Positions 1 to 8,791 of a stretch of DNA of 64,000 nucleotides are shown one piece after another. Numbering within the stretch: the stretch's first letter is position 1; each line of letters opens with the position of its first letter. The DNA is from Acinetobacter sp. XH1741 (lineage in GTDB: Bacteria > Pseudomonadota > Gammaproteobacteria > Pseudomonadales > Moraxellaceae). Position numbers and translations under genes: made by a program. The notes beneath the pieces are model-generated. The model saw only the letters and a list, made by a program, of their open reading frames with translations, was not told where the DNA came from and searched no databases. Location: assembly GCF_041021895.1 (NCBI RefSeq), contig NZ_CP157428.1, forward strand, positions 1,054,001 through 1,118,000, given 5' to 3'.

Positions 1-1302
1 CCTCAAGGACAAAAACATTGTTCATTTTGCGGTAAAACGCAGTCTGAAGTCGGGAAACTGATTGCGGGCGAGGACGCATATATTTGTAATGAGTGTGTAG
101 ATGTCTGCTTAGACCTTGTACAAACCAGCCAACAGGTTGAAGCAGGTGACTGGGCGAGCAAGGCATTGCCAAAACCACATGAAATACGTGCTGCACTTGA
201 TCAATATGTGATTGGTCAAGATCTTGCCAAAAAGACATTGTCCGTTGCCGTTTATAACCATTATAAGCGTTTGAAAGTCGGGCAGTCTGGTCATGTGTCT
301 AAAGAAGTGGAAATTGCTAAAAGTAATATCCTGCTGATTGGACCTACCGGTTCAGGTAAAACGTTACTAGCTCAAACATTGGCTCGTTTATTAGATGTTC
401 CATTTGCGATGGCAGATGCGACCACTTTAACTGAAGCGGGTTATGTGGGTGAAGACGTTGAAAATATTGTACAAAAGCTTTTGCAAAAAGCAGATTACGA
501 TGTAGAAAAAGCTCAAAAGGGCATTATCTATATCGATGAAATCGACAAAATTACACGTAAATCTGAAAATCCGTCAATTACACGTGACGTTTCTGGTGAA
601 GGTGTACAACAAGCATTGCTTAAGATGATTGAAGGTACAGTTGCTTCAATTCCACCACAAGGTGGACGTAAGCATCCGCAGCAAGAGTTCATTCAAATTG
701 ATACCTCAAATATCTTATTTATTTGTGGTGGTGCATTTGCTGGGCTGGAAAAGATTGTACAACAGCGCCAAGAGAAAGGCGGAATTGGCTTTACAGCTGA
801 CGTGAAGAAAAAAGATGAAAGCAAGAAAATTGCTGAATTGTTCCGTCAAGTTGAGCCAACTGACTTAGTAAAATTTGGTTTAATTCCAGAATTTATTGGT
901 CGTTTACCAGTTATTGCAACGCTTGAAGAGCTTGATGAAGAAGCATTAATGCAAATTTTGACAGAACCAAAAAATGCATTAACTCGCCAGTATCAATATT
1001 TGTTCAATATGGAAAATGTTGACCTTGTATTTGAAGACTCAGCTTTACGTGCAGTTGCTAAGCGAGCGCTTGAGCGTAATACTGGAGCTCGTGGTCTACG
1101 TTCGATTTTGGAAAATGTTTTACTTGAAACAATGTATGACTTACCAAGCCGTACAGATGTAGGAACAGTTTTCATTAATGAAGCCGTGATTAACGGTGAA
1201 GCTGAACCTGTTTACAAGTCAGAACGTCAGCCTAAAGAAGCAGGAACTCATGAAAGTGTTGCTAAGGCAGATTTAAAAGTAATTGATTCGAAGTCTGCTT
1301 AG
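1..1302 (+). CDS. clpX: ATP-dependent Clp protease ATP-binding subunit ClpX (5' end outside window)
   Basis: This is the AAA+ unfoldase that recognises substrates and feeds them to the ClpP peptidase in the cytoplasm. The reading frame is open from base 1. It begins just before the N-terminal zinc finger (CSFCGK, then CNECVDVC), so only a few N-terminal residues are missing. It continues through Walker A (GPTGSGKT), Walker B (IIYIDEID) and the C-terminal D2 small domain, ending at a TAG followed by a strong terminator. A TTG at 166 in the same frame is internal and is not the true start, because the zinc-binding domain lies upstream of it in frame. In related genomes clpP usually lies just upstream; that position is outside this window. 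Confidence 0.97.
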   Translation, partial: PQGQKHCSFCGKTQSEVGKLIAGEDAYICNECVDVCLDLVQTSQQVEAGDWASKALPKPHEIRAALDQYVIGQDLAKKTLSVAVYNHYKRLKVGQSGHVSKEVEIAKSNILLIGPTGSGKTLLAQTLARLLDVPFAMADATTLTEAGYVGEDVENIVQKLLQKADYDVEKAQKGIIYIDEIDKITRKSENPSITRDVSGEGVQQALLKMIEGTVASIPPQGGRKHPQQEFIQIDTSNILFICGGAFAGLEKIVQQRQEKGGIGFTADVKKKDESKKIAELFRQVEPTDLVKFGLIPEFIGRLPVIATLEELDEEALMQILTEPKNALTRQYQYLFNMENVDLVFEDSALRAVAKRALERNTGARGLRSILENVLLETMYDLPSRTDVGTVFINEAVINGEAEPVYKSERQPKEAGTHESVAKADLKVIDSKSA

Positions 1303-1315
1303 ATTTCATTCATCT

Positions 1316-1353
1316 AAAAAGCATGAATCGCGCTAGTGATTCATGCTTTTTTT
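1316..1353 (+). terminator. Rho-independent terminator of clpX
   Basis: A 9-bp perfect stem (GCATGAATC / GATTCATGC) with an 8-nt loop is followed by a run of seven T. It lies 14 bases after the clpX stop codon. Confidence 0.9.
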
Positions 1354-1449
1354 GTTTTCAATTCATGTAGGTGGTGTTAATCTAAAAAAACAAAATACGC
1401 ATAGTTTTGCGATATAGAAAAATCAAAAGAAAACGCTTTGAGGGATGTC

Positions 1450-2166
1450 ATGCGTTATTTAATTATTGCCTTAAGTTGTACCGCATTACTTGCAGGTTGC
1501 CAAAGTTCATCGCATTTAACAAAGAATTCAGGTGAGCTCACTGCGACTTTACCTAAAGTTGATGTAGATAAAGCACCCGGTGTATTTGATCAATATCATG
1601 TGGGTGGCTTTAGTATGGGTGGGTGGGTAAACCAGAAACTAGGTCAGACATTTGTACCGATTAAACCGCAAAATGAACATGCGGCAGTGGTGTATCTCTA
1701 TCGGCCAGATACCAAATGGAATCGTCAGGAAATTGCAGCAATCAATTTATTTGTAAATGGTAAACGAATCCCAAGCTTATTACATAACCATTATTACTGG
1801 ATTGAACTGCCAGCAGGAAATTACCGTATTTCAGCAAGTCGTCCTTTATTGGGGATTCATTTTCAAGAGCCAAAATATATTGATATTACGGTCGATGCTG
1901 GGACATCTTATTATTTGAAATATGATGAAGAAAATAAGATGGATCGTGGTGAACACACTGGCCCATTTATGTTAATGCAAGAAAATATCGGACGTAGAGA
2001 GATTGCTTTTACGGAGCTTAAATCTTCTAGCTATAATTTTGTGGCTGAAGATGCCTCAGGAAAAATACGTCATAAACCTCAAGAATTAAAGCCAGCTAAA
2101 TATGATGAAAAGTCAGATGTACATCTGATTAAACCATTTAAGTTATGGAATCCTTTAACTTGGTAA
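1450..2166 (+). CDS. Lipoprotein, DUF2846-like
   Basis: Predicted outer- or inner-membrane lipoprotein of about 238 residues. The N-terminus MRYLIIALSCTALLAGC is a classic lipoprotein signal with lipobox LAGC and acylated Cys17. The middle (AAVVYLYRPD, then INLFVNGKRIPSL and WIELPAGNYRISASR) resembles the DUF2846 family of small beta-rich envelope proteins, whose function is not established. I chose ATG at 1450 over the upstream TTG at 1438 because AGGG at 1441-1444 sits correctly for it and the signal peptide then has normal length. It has its own transcription unit between the clpX terminator and a convergent gene. Confidence 0.8.
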   Translation: MRYLIIALSCTALLAGCQSSSHLTKNSGELTATLPKVDVDKAPGVFDQYHVGGFSMGGWVNQKLGQTFVPIKPQNEHAAVVYLYRPDTKWNRQEIAAINLFVNGKRIPSLLHNHYYWIELPAGNYRISASRPLLGIHFQEPKYIDITVDAGTSYYLKYDEENKMDRGEHTGPFMLMQENIGRREIAFTELKSSSYNFVAEDASGKIRHKPQELKPAKYDEKSDVHLIKPFKLWNPLTW

Positions 2167-2175
2167 AAAGCCGCT

Positions 2176-2211
2176 AAAGATAAAGAAAAGTTAAGACTTT
2201 TCTTTATCTTT
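2176..2211. terminator. Perfect 15-bp inverted repeat between convergent genes
   Basis: AAAGATAAAGAAAAG at 2176-2190 and its exact reverse complement at 2197-2211 flank a 6-base loop. The arms are A+T-rich. The loop holds the stop codon of the minus-strand gene, whose last codons form one arm. It lies 10 bases past the stop of the plus-strand lipoprotein gene. The most likely role is a bidirectional 3' hairpin or transcript-end stabiliser; there is little G+C in the stem for a classical terminator. Confidence 0.5.
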
Positions 2212-2745
2212 CATCAATGGCGCAATAATTTTAAGCATCTCTTCTTGCATATGATCACGTGCTTTTGGATCGTTAAAGGTTTGTTGTCCCAACTCCATCA
2301 TATATTCTGAAATTTGCCCCATAATCTGTACGTTTTTACGCGTAATCGATTGGCCTTCTGGGGTTTTCAAAAACTTCAAATTTGCCTGAACTTCTTCTTC
2401 AGTATATGTCTTTAAATAAATATCTTGTAAAGCTTGAGTAGTTTTTGGGCTACTAATGAGCTGATTGCTCGAATCTTTTAGTAGTAAACCTAACTTTTTC
2501 GCTGCTTCTTTTTCTTTTGAGCCTAGAGTTTTTATGCCTGTAATATTAGTGATGATCTGTTCAGCTTGTTGATCATAATAAGGCGTTAATTCATTAATTG
2601 ATTCTTTAAGCAAATAATCAATTTGGCTCATTTGCATGAGTTCTTTCACTGAACTTAATTTGGCAGGAGAAGCAAATAAGCTTGTTGTAATACAGCTTAT
2701 GCAGAGGCTGATTGAGAGATTTTTAAGAATAGGGCGGATAGTCAT
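2191..2745 (-). CDS. DUF2059-domain secreted protein
   Basis: Small exported protein of about 184 residues with an N-terminal signal segment (hydrophobic stretch ending near SLFASPA) followed by an all-helical, charged domain. The block around KTYTEEEVQANLKFLKTPEGQSI matches the DUF2059 family as I know it, whose role is unknown. An upstream in-frame ATG at 2811 would add 22 residues, but the start at 2745 puts the signal peptide at the N-terminus. It converges with the preceding lipoprotein gene and shares its 3' hairpin. Confidence 0.75.
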   Translation of the reverse strand: MTIRPILKNLSISLCISCITTSLFASPAKLSSVKELMQMSQIDYLLKESINELTPYYDQQAEQIITNITGIKTLGSKEKEAAKKLGLLLKDSSNQLISSPKTTQALQDIYLKTYTEEEVQANLKFLKTPEGQSITRKNVQIMGQISEYMMELGQQTFNDPKARDHMQEEMLKIIAPLMKDKEKS

Positions 2746-2853
2746 GAAATGACCTATATGCAGTTTATGGCGGGTGGGTGTATTTATTAATAACATAGAT
2801 TGGTGAATCAATTGTTACAATTCTTTTCAATTTCCAAAAAATATTAAAAGGCA

Positions 2854-2883
2854 TAAAAAAAGCACCGAATCCGGTGCTTTTCT
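2854..2883 (-). terminator. Terminator of the fumarase gene
   Basis: On the minus strand AAAAGCACCGG and CCGAATCCGGTGC form a compact GC-rich hairpin (GCACCG/CGGTGC) followed by a T run (the A run at 2854-2860). It begins directly after the fumarase stop codon. Confidence 0.85.
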
Positions 2884-2886
2884 TGA

Positions 2887-4413
2887 TTAGCCTGCTGCGG
2901 CATCGATTACTGGAATTTTACCAATTTTCGCTTGCCAGATTTTTGGAGCCACGGCGTGAATTGAAGTACCGTTTACATCAACTGCGACAGATACAGGCAT
3001 ATCTTCAACTACAAACTTGTAGATTGCTTCCATACCTAAGTCTGCAAATGCAACAACTTCAGCTTCACGAACAGCTTTAGATACTAGGTAAGCTGCACCG
3101 CCAACTGCCATAAGGTAAGTTGCTTTGTTGTCTTTGATTGCTTCAATTGCTGTTGGACCACGGTCAGCTTTACCAATCATACCGAATAGACCAGTATGCT
3201 CGAGTACTTTACGTGTGAATTTGTCCATACGTGTTGCAGTGGTAGGACCAGCAGGACCAACAACTTCATCACCCACTGGATCAACAGGGCCAACGTAGTA
3301 AATAAATTTACCTTTAAGATCAACTGGTAATTCTTCACCGTTGTCGATCATTTCAACCATACGTTTGTGCGCAGCATCACGACCAGTGTACATTGTACCG
3401 CTAAGAAGTAATGTGTCACCCGGTTTCCAAGAATCCATTTCTTCTTGAGTAATGGTATCAAGGTTTACGCGCTTAGATTGTGAAGAGTCCCAAGTTACAG
3501 ATGGGTAGTCTTCAAGTTTTGGTGCTTGAATATGAGCTACACCTGTACCATCAAGCTGGAAGTGAGCATGACGAGTAGCAGCACAGTTAGGAATCATACC
3601 GACTGGTTTACCAGCAGCGTGACATGGGTAATCTTTGATTTTAATATCAAGAACAGTGGTTAAACCGCCAAGACCTTGTGCACCAATACCAAGAGCATTT
3701 ACTTTTTCAAAGATTTCGATACGAAGTTCTTCAATTTTGTTCTCTGGTCCACGGCGAAGTAATTCGTCCATGTTGATTTCTTCCATGAGTGCTTCTTTAG
3801 CAAGCATCATGGCTTTTTCAGCAGTACCACCAATACCGATACCGAGCATACCAGGCGGACACCAGCCTGCACCCATAGTCGGAACAGTTTTAAGTACCCA
3901 GTCAACAATCGAGTCAGATGGGTTAAGCATCGCAAGTTTAGATTTATTCTCTGAACCGCCACCTTTAGCAGCAACAGTAATATCTACTTTGTTACCCGGT
4001 ACGAGTTTGTAGTGAATAACAGCAGGGGTATTATCTTTTGTATTTTTACGACCAAATGCAGGGTCAGCAAGTACAGATGCACGAAGAACGTTGCTGTTTT
4101 CAAGGTAACCTTGGCGAACACCTTCGTTTACTGCATCGTCTAAGCTCATTGTTAAATCAAATTTAACATCTAAGCCCACTTCAAGGAAAACGTTAACAAT
4201 ACCAGTGTCTTGGCAAATTGGACGATGACCTTCCGCACACATGCGAGAGTTAATTAGAATCTGTGCAATTGCATCCTTTGCAGCTTTGTTTTCTTCACGA
4301 TCATAAGCACGGCTCATCGCTTGGATAAAGTCTTGCGGGTGATAGTACGAAATAAACTGTAGGGCGTCCTTGATCGATGTAATCAAGTCATCTTGTTTGA
4401 TAATCGTTGTCAT
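2887..4413 (-). CDS. fumA: Class I (Fe-S) fumarate hydratase
   Basis: Interconverts fumarate and L-malate in the TCA cycle. The 508-residue single chain has the N-terminal Fe-S hydro-lyase alpha domain and the C-terminal beta domain (SGTMYTGRDAAHKR, GPTTATRMD). Three cysteines, C67 (RPICQDTG), C185 (GWCPPG) and C277 (PNCAATRH), have the spacing expected of the ligands of the catalytic 4Fe-4S cluster in class I fumarases. This makes it the oxygen-sensitive enzyme type rather than FumC. It is monocistronic, with its own terminator. The symbol fumA follows common usage; fumB-type cannot be separated by sequence alone. Confidence 0.93.
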   Translation of the reverse strand: MTTIIKQDDLITSIKDALQFISYYHPQDFIQAMSRAYDREENKAAKDAIAQILINSRMCAEGHRPICQDTGIVNVFLEVGLDVKFDLTMSLDDAVNEGVRQGYLENSNVLRASVLADPAFGRKNTKDNTPAVIHYKLVPGNKVDITVAAKGGGSENKSKLAMLNPSDSIVDWVLKTVPTMGAGWCPPGMLGIGIGGTAEKAMMLAKEALMEEINMDELLRRGPENKIEELRIEIFEKVNALGIGAQGLGGLTTVLDIKIKDYPCHAAGKPVGMIPNCAATRHAHFQLDGTGVAHIQAPKLEDYPSVTWDSSQSKRVNLDTITQEEMDSWKPGDTLLLSGTMYTGRDAAHKRMVEMIDNGEELPVDLKGKFIYYVGPVDPVGDEVVGPAGPTTATRMDKFTRKVLEHTGLFGMIGKADRGPTAIEAIKDNKATYLMAVGGAAYLVSKAVREAEVVAFADLGMEAIYKFVVEDMPVSVAVDVNGTSIHAVAPKIWQAKIGKIPVIDAAAG

Positions 4414-4575
4414 ACCAGAAAATCTCTTGAGCGGGCTGTTAGCTAGCGGGCTAAATTATATGACAAAAAGACAAACTTGTGGGGGATTGGTTGATGTTTT
4501 GACCAAAAGTCGAATAAGGGTAATGCTAAGTGATTTAAAACTAAGAATAACCAACAGCTAAGGCAGTTATTTGAG

Positions 4576-4612
4576 AATAAAAAAAGCCATTTGAGCGGAT
4601 ATCAAATGGCGA
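4576..4612 (-). terminator. Terminator of the ackA-pta operon
   Basis: GCCATTTGA and TCAAATGGC form a perfect 9-bp stem. Read on the minus strand it is followed by a long T tract (the A run at 4578-4585). It lies downstream of the pta stop codon. The rest of 4414-4636 shows no gene and should hold the fumarase promoter. Confidence 0.85.
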
Positions 4613-4636
4613 GAGGTAGAAAAAATTAAACTATAT

Positions 4637-6784
4637 TTATCGTTTGGCAGCAGCTTGCTGTTCAGCCTGAATCGCTGTTAATGCAATAGTAAAGACAATG
4701 TCATCTACTAAAGCACCACGAGATAAGTCATTGACTGGCTTGTTTAGGCCTTGCAGCATTGGGCCAACGCTAACTACATTTGCAGCACGTTGTACTGCTT
4801 TATAAGTCGTGTTACCTGTATTTAAGTCAGGGAAAATAAATACATTGGCACGGCCAGCTACAGGAGAGTTCGGTGCCTTCTGGCGTCCTACACTTTCAAC
4901 CGAAGCTGCATCGTATTGGAGTGGGCCATCAATCAGTAAATCAGGGCGACGTTGCTGTGCAATTTGAGTTGCTTGCTGTACTTTTTCAACATCAGCACCT
5001 GTGCCAGATGTGCCGGTTGAGTAGCTGATCATGGCAATACGCGGGTCGATTCCAAACGCTTTTGCTGAGTCAGCAGACTGAATTGCAATTTCAGCAAGCT
5101 GGTCGGCTGTAGGGTCTGGGTTAATTGCACAGTCACCGTACACATAGACTTCATCTGGTAAAAGCATAAAGAAGATAGAAGAAACCAGTGAGTAAGAAGG
5201 TGCGGTTTTAATCAGCTGAAAAGCTGGACGTACCGTGTTCGCTGTGGTGTGAACTGCACCAGATACCAAGCCATCTACATGATCTAGAGCAAGCATCATG
5301 GTACCGAGAACTACGGTGTCTTGTAGTTGATCTTTGGCTTGTAAATCGTTGAGTTTACCTTTGCGCAGTTCAACCATTGGTGCAACATATTGGTTACGAA
5401 TACTGTCTGGATCAATAATTTCCAAGTCTGCTGGTAGTTCAATACCACGTGCTTTTGCAACGTCTTGTACTGCATCTGGCTTTGCTAGCAAAATACAATG
5501 CGCAATACCACGAGCCTGACAAATAGCAGCTGCTTCAATGGTACGTGGCTCATCACCTTCTGGAAGCACGATCCGTTTTTTGGCTGCAATTGATTTTTGC
5601 ACCAACTCATGACGGAATGCAGAAGGAGAAAGACGTGGTGTCGACCCATTATTACTATGTTGTTTAAGCCATTCGACATCGATATGACTTGAAACAAAAC
5701 GAGTCACTTGCTCAGCTCGCTCAGTGTCATCGGTTGGAATTTCATTACCAAAATCGGATAAACGCTGTGCGGTTTCCAGTGTATTTAAACGGGTATGTAA
5801 AATTGGTAAACCTTGTTTAATGGCACTTTGGCAAAACTCTAAAAGCTCAGGAGCAGGGGCTTCACGTTCAGTCAGTACCAGTCCTGCTAGAGGAATACCA
5901 TTACTGGTTGCTAGACTGCTTGCAAGTAAAACATCAGTGCGTTCAGATGCACTAATAATCAGTTCGCCAGCAATGAATTTATTCAGTTCATATTCAATAC
6001 TTGAGGCAATTAAACTTGAATGCAAAATACGACGTGTTTTCGCTTCACCTTGATGTACCCATTGCCCATCAATCACGTTCGCGATGTCTAAGGTTCTCGG
6101 TACACTTAAGGTATTACTAAATGGGACTAAACCAATAATGGGTAAATTGTTCGATCCAAAGTAGCGATTATATTTTTGCAGTTCTGTCGTAAATTTTGCG
6201 ATGTCTTCAGTTGGACGTAGCGATGGGTCAAAAGCGACAGGAATTTGCGCTGTTTCTTCAGATAACCCACGTGTACGCATAAAGAGTACACCCGCAGTCC
6301 GGTTTGAGGTTGCACCACCAAACTGACGTAAGTGTGCTTCAACTTTCTCTGCTGTTTTACGTGGGTTTTGAATGTCTGCAGTGCTTACTAACACCACTTC
6401 TGCATCGAGAGCTTGAGCAAGGCTTGCATTGAGCTCACTGGCAAAATGATCTTGTCCATTTGGTAATAAGCCTTCGACAATAATGACATTATTGTCTGCT
6501 GCAATACTGCGATGAAGACTGACTGCTTCTTCAAGTAGCTCATCAACTTCACCTGACGCAATGCGCTCGGTCAGTTTTTCATGAGAAATGGATTGAACAG
6601 TTTTACCTTGAAATAAATGACCAAATAAAGATGTAGTTCGGTCTAAAGTTTCTTGATCTACCTGAGAAAATGGTTTTAAAAAGCCTGCTTTAATTCCATT
6701 ACAATCAAGTGCATAAATCATACCTAAACAGGCAGAGGTTAAACCAACCCCTTCACCTGTAGGAATTAATAAAATTGTATTCAT
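4637..6784 (-). CDS. pta: Phosphate acetyltransferase
   Basis: Converts acetyl-CoA plus phosphate to acetyl phosphate, working with AckA in acetate overflow, acetate assimilation and acetyl-phosphate supply. At 715 residues it is the long three-domain form: an N-terminal P-loop-like CobB/MinD-type domain (MNTILLIPTGEGVGLTSA), a central DRTGG domain (about 210-330), and the C-terminal catalytic PTA_PTB domain (about 385-710) with the YSTGTSGTGAD loop and the FPDLNTGNTTYKAVQR block. It is the second gene of the ackA-pta operon, 43 bases after ackA. Confidence 0.96.
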   Translation of the reverse strand: MNTILLIPTGEGVGLTSACLGMIYALDCNGIKAGFLKPFSQVDQETLDRTTSLFGHLFQGKTVQSISHEKLTERIASGEVDELLEEAVSLHRSIAADNNVIIVEGLLPNGQDHFASELNASLAQALDAEVVLVSTADIQNPRKTAEKVEAHLRQFGGATSNRTAGVLFMRTRGLSEETAQIPVAFDPSLRPTEDIAKFTTELQKYNRYFGSNNLPIIGLVPFSNTLSVPRTLDIANVIDGQWVHQGEAKTRRILHSSLIASSIEYELNKFIAGELIISASERTDVLLASSLATSNGIPLAGLVLTEREAPAPELLEFCQSAIKQGLPILHTRLNTLETAQRLSDFGNEIPTDDTERAEQVTRFVSSHIDVEWLKQHSNNGSTPRLSPSAFRHELVQKSIAAKKRIVLPEGDEPRTIEAAAICQARGIAHCILLAKPDAVQDVAKARGIELPADLEIIDPDSIRNQYVAPMVELRKGKLNDLQAKDQLQDTVVLGTMMLALDHVDGLVSGAVHTTANTVRPAFQLIKTAPSYSLVSSIFFMLLPDEVYVYGDCAINPDPTADQLAEIAIQSADSAKAFGIDPRIAMISYSTGTSGTGADVEKVQQATQIAQQRRPDLLIDGPLQYDAASVESVGRQKAPNSPVAGRANVFIFPDLNTGNTTYKAVQRAANVVSVGPMLQGLNKPVNDLSRGALVDDIVFTIALTAIQAEQQAAAKR

Positions 6785-6827
6785 ATAAACCTATAAATAA
6801 ATGAATAACGTTCTTTGACTTCTGTAA

Positions 6828-8030
6828 TTAAGCAAGGCTAACTTCAGGAGATGTATTTTGTGAAACGTCTACAACCTGACGAGTTTCCTTAGCAATACGC
6901 CCTTCTTCGTCTGTTGGAATAACCCAGATTTGTGGACCTGTACCGCTATCGATACGACCTTCTGTACCACGTTTTAAGTTGTTGTTCTGGTCTTTATCGA
7001 GCTGTAAACCAAAATGAGGTAAATAAGCTAAAGTCTTTTCACGAATATAAGCTGAGTTCTCACCAATACCACCTGTGAAGATCAGGCCATCAATGCTCGG
7101 TAAACCACAGCTTAATGCTGCAAGTGATTTTGCAAGGCGGTAGCTAAATACTTCAATTGCAAGACACGCATCTTCGTTGCCATTTTCAGAGGCTTCAATC
7201 ACTGTACGCATATCATTAGAAAGTTGTGATAAGCCAAGTAAGCCACTTTCGTTATTCAAAACTTTATCGATTTTAGCTAAATCCCAGCCGAGATTTTTTG
7301 CAAGGAAACTATGTAAGCTTGGGTCAACGTCACCACTACGGGTTCCCATCACAACGCCTTCAAGCGGAGTAAGACCCATAGAGGTATCAACACTTTGTCC
7401 ATTCCATACTGCACAAGTCGAGCTACCATTGCCCAAGTGTGCTGTTAACCAGCCACCTTTTTGGAAATTCCCAGCCAGTTCACTGCCTCGGTCCGACACA
7501 TACGCATGGCTTGTCCCATGGAAGCCGTAGCGGCGAACGTTATGTTCTGTATATAAGAATTTAGGAATTGCATAACGATATGCATGCGCAGGCATGGTTT
7601 GGTGGAAGGCAGTATCAAATACAGCAACTTGTGGTAATTTAGGAAATAGGCGCATTGTTGCTTCAATCCCGATTAAGTGGGCTGGGTTGTGAAGCGGTGC
7701 AAGAGGAGTGGCTGCACGAATACGGTCTATAATTTCAGGAGTAAGTAATTCAGCTTTAGTGAGGCTTCCACCATGTACAACACGGTGACCGATTGCTTGA
7801 GGTTTATAGTTTGCAAGACGGGCAAGTAAAGTTTCTAAAGCTTTGGCGTGGTCAGCATAGGGAATTGAAAGCTCGAGTGGTTCTCCACCGACTGTAATCC
7901 CTTTAATACGAGCATCAGCTGCCCCTAAGTTTTCTGCTAAACCATAAATACGATCTTCACGACGATCTGAAACCAGCGCGTATTTGATAGATGAGGAACC
8001 GCAATTAATAACTAATACTGATGTAGCCAC
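6828..8030 (-). CDS. ackA: Acetate kinase
   Basis: Phosphorylates acetate with ATP, or makes ATP from acetyl phosphate. The GTG start at 8030 gives 400 residues, the usual family length. It begins [19 protein letters not shown], which is the ASKHA phosphate-1 motif. An ATG at 8108 in frame would add 26 residues that do not belong to the family. Other recognisable sites are [27 protein letters not shown] and GGIGENS. It is the first gene of the operon, with pta following, and a candidate promoter lies about 95-120 bases upstream. Confidence 0.95.
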   Translation of the reverse strand: MATSVLVINCGSSSIKYALVSDRREDRIYGLAENLGAADARIKGITVGGEPLELSIPYADHAKALETLLARLANYKPQAIGHRVVHGGSLTKAELLTPEIIDRIRAATPLAPLHNPAHLIGIEATMRLFPKLPQVAVFDTAFHQTMPAHAYRYAIPKFLYTEHNVRRYGFHGTSHAYVSDRGSELAGNFQKGGWLTAHLGNGSSTCAVWNGQSVDTSMGLTPLEGVVMGTRSGDVDPSLHSFLAKNLGWDLAKIDKVLNNESGLLGLSQLSNDMRTVIEASENGNEDACLAIEVFSYRLAKSLAALSCGLPSIDGLIFTGGIGENSAYIREKTLAYLPHFGLQLDKDQNNNLKRGTEGRIDSGTGPQIWVIPTDEEGRIAKETRQVVDVSQNTSPEVSLA

Positions 8031-8124
8031 GTTGAAATACCCAAGTCCTGATATAAAAATAGTTTTCCTAACTTCCTGATCAAAATACATTAATTCCAAT
8101 ATGCACAAAGAGCAGGTTGTGATG

Positions 8125-8152
8125 TTTTAACATGTGTTGTTTTTCTGTCCAA
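8125..8152 (-). promoter_or_regulatory. Candidate ackA promoter
   Basis: On the minus strand TTGGAC (8152-8147) and TTAAAA (8130-8125) are separated by 16 bases. The -10 lies within an inverted repeat, ATGTT TT AACAT. The implied leader is about 90 bases. This is a consensus match by eye only. Confidence 0.35.
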
Positions 8153-8203
8153 GATAGACTTTAGCCCATTAGACTTAAGCACTATCGACCACTTAACTAT
8201 TTA

Positions 8204-8216
8204 TGAATAATATTCA
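8204..8216. promoter_or_regulatory. 13-bp odd palindrome upstream of ackA
   Basis: TGAATA A TATTCA is a perfect dyad around one central base, upstream of the candidate ackA promoter. It could be an operator or merely an AT-rich coincidence. Confidence 0.25.
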
Positions 8217-8791
8217 TTCAGTATAAAGCTTAACCACTGTATTCATTGTTTTTTTGTAGAGGAATTAACCGGTTTTTTGTATACATTTATAAAGAATGGA
8301 TTTTCATTTAATGTAATTTTCAAATATTTGGTATAAATTTTTTAGAAAAAATAGGTGCTGTTATTTTAAGCAAACTTGAGAAATATATTACAAATAATAT
8401 ACGTAATTGAAATTAAGTTTTAATCGTTTATATATAGGTTAAAACGAATAAATCATAAACATTTTTAATATAAAACCCACTATAAAAAAGTTGTTATTGA
8501 TACATTTCTAAAAATATTTTATTGCTTTGATATTATGGGAATTTTCTCATATTTATTCATGTTTAATATACCTGTAAATATAGTCAAAAATAAAATCAGT
8601 CTTTTGTCTAAAACTTAAACATTATTTGTCTTTAATGCTAAGGCCTAAAGGATTACTACAGCATTATAAGGGCTTGCATGTCGCTTTTTGCCTTAATAAT
8701 ATTGTTGATCTCTCTGCCAAATGATCGTGAAATATATCATTTGGTCTATTTCTATTTTTCCGGCTTATCCGGTTGTACAGGAGCGTCCTGC

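Larger units (their letters stand above)
8031..8791. other. Long AT-rich intergenic region between divergent ackA and edd
   Basis: About 760 bases with very low G+C and no open reading frame that looks coding. It must contain the divergent promoters of the acetate operon and of the Entner-Doudoroff block. I see a candidate ackA promoter (8125-8152), an odd-centred palindrome (8204-8216) and many A/T runs. I see no tRNA or clear sRNA. Confidence 0.6.

Noticed and set aside
166..1302. A shorter clpX starting at TTG 166
   Set aside because: The frame is open to base 1 and encodes the zinc-binding domain, so the gene is simply cut by the window edge.
8204..8216. Fur box upstream of ackA
   Set aside because: The 13-bp dyad does not match the Fur consensus and the adjacent genes have no iron role.
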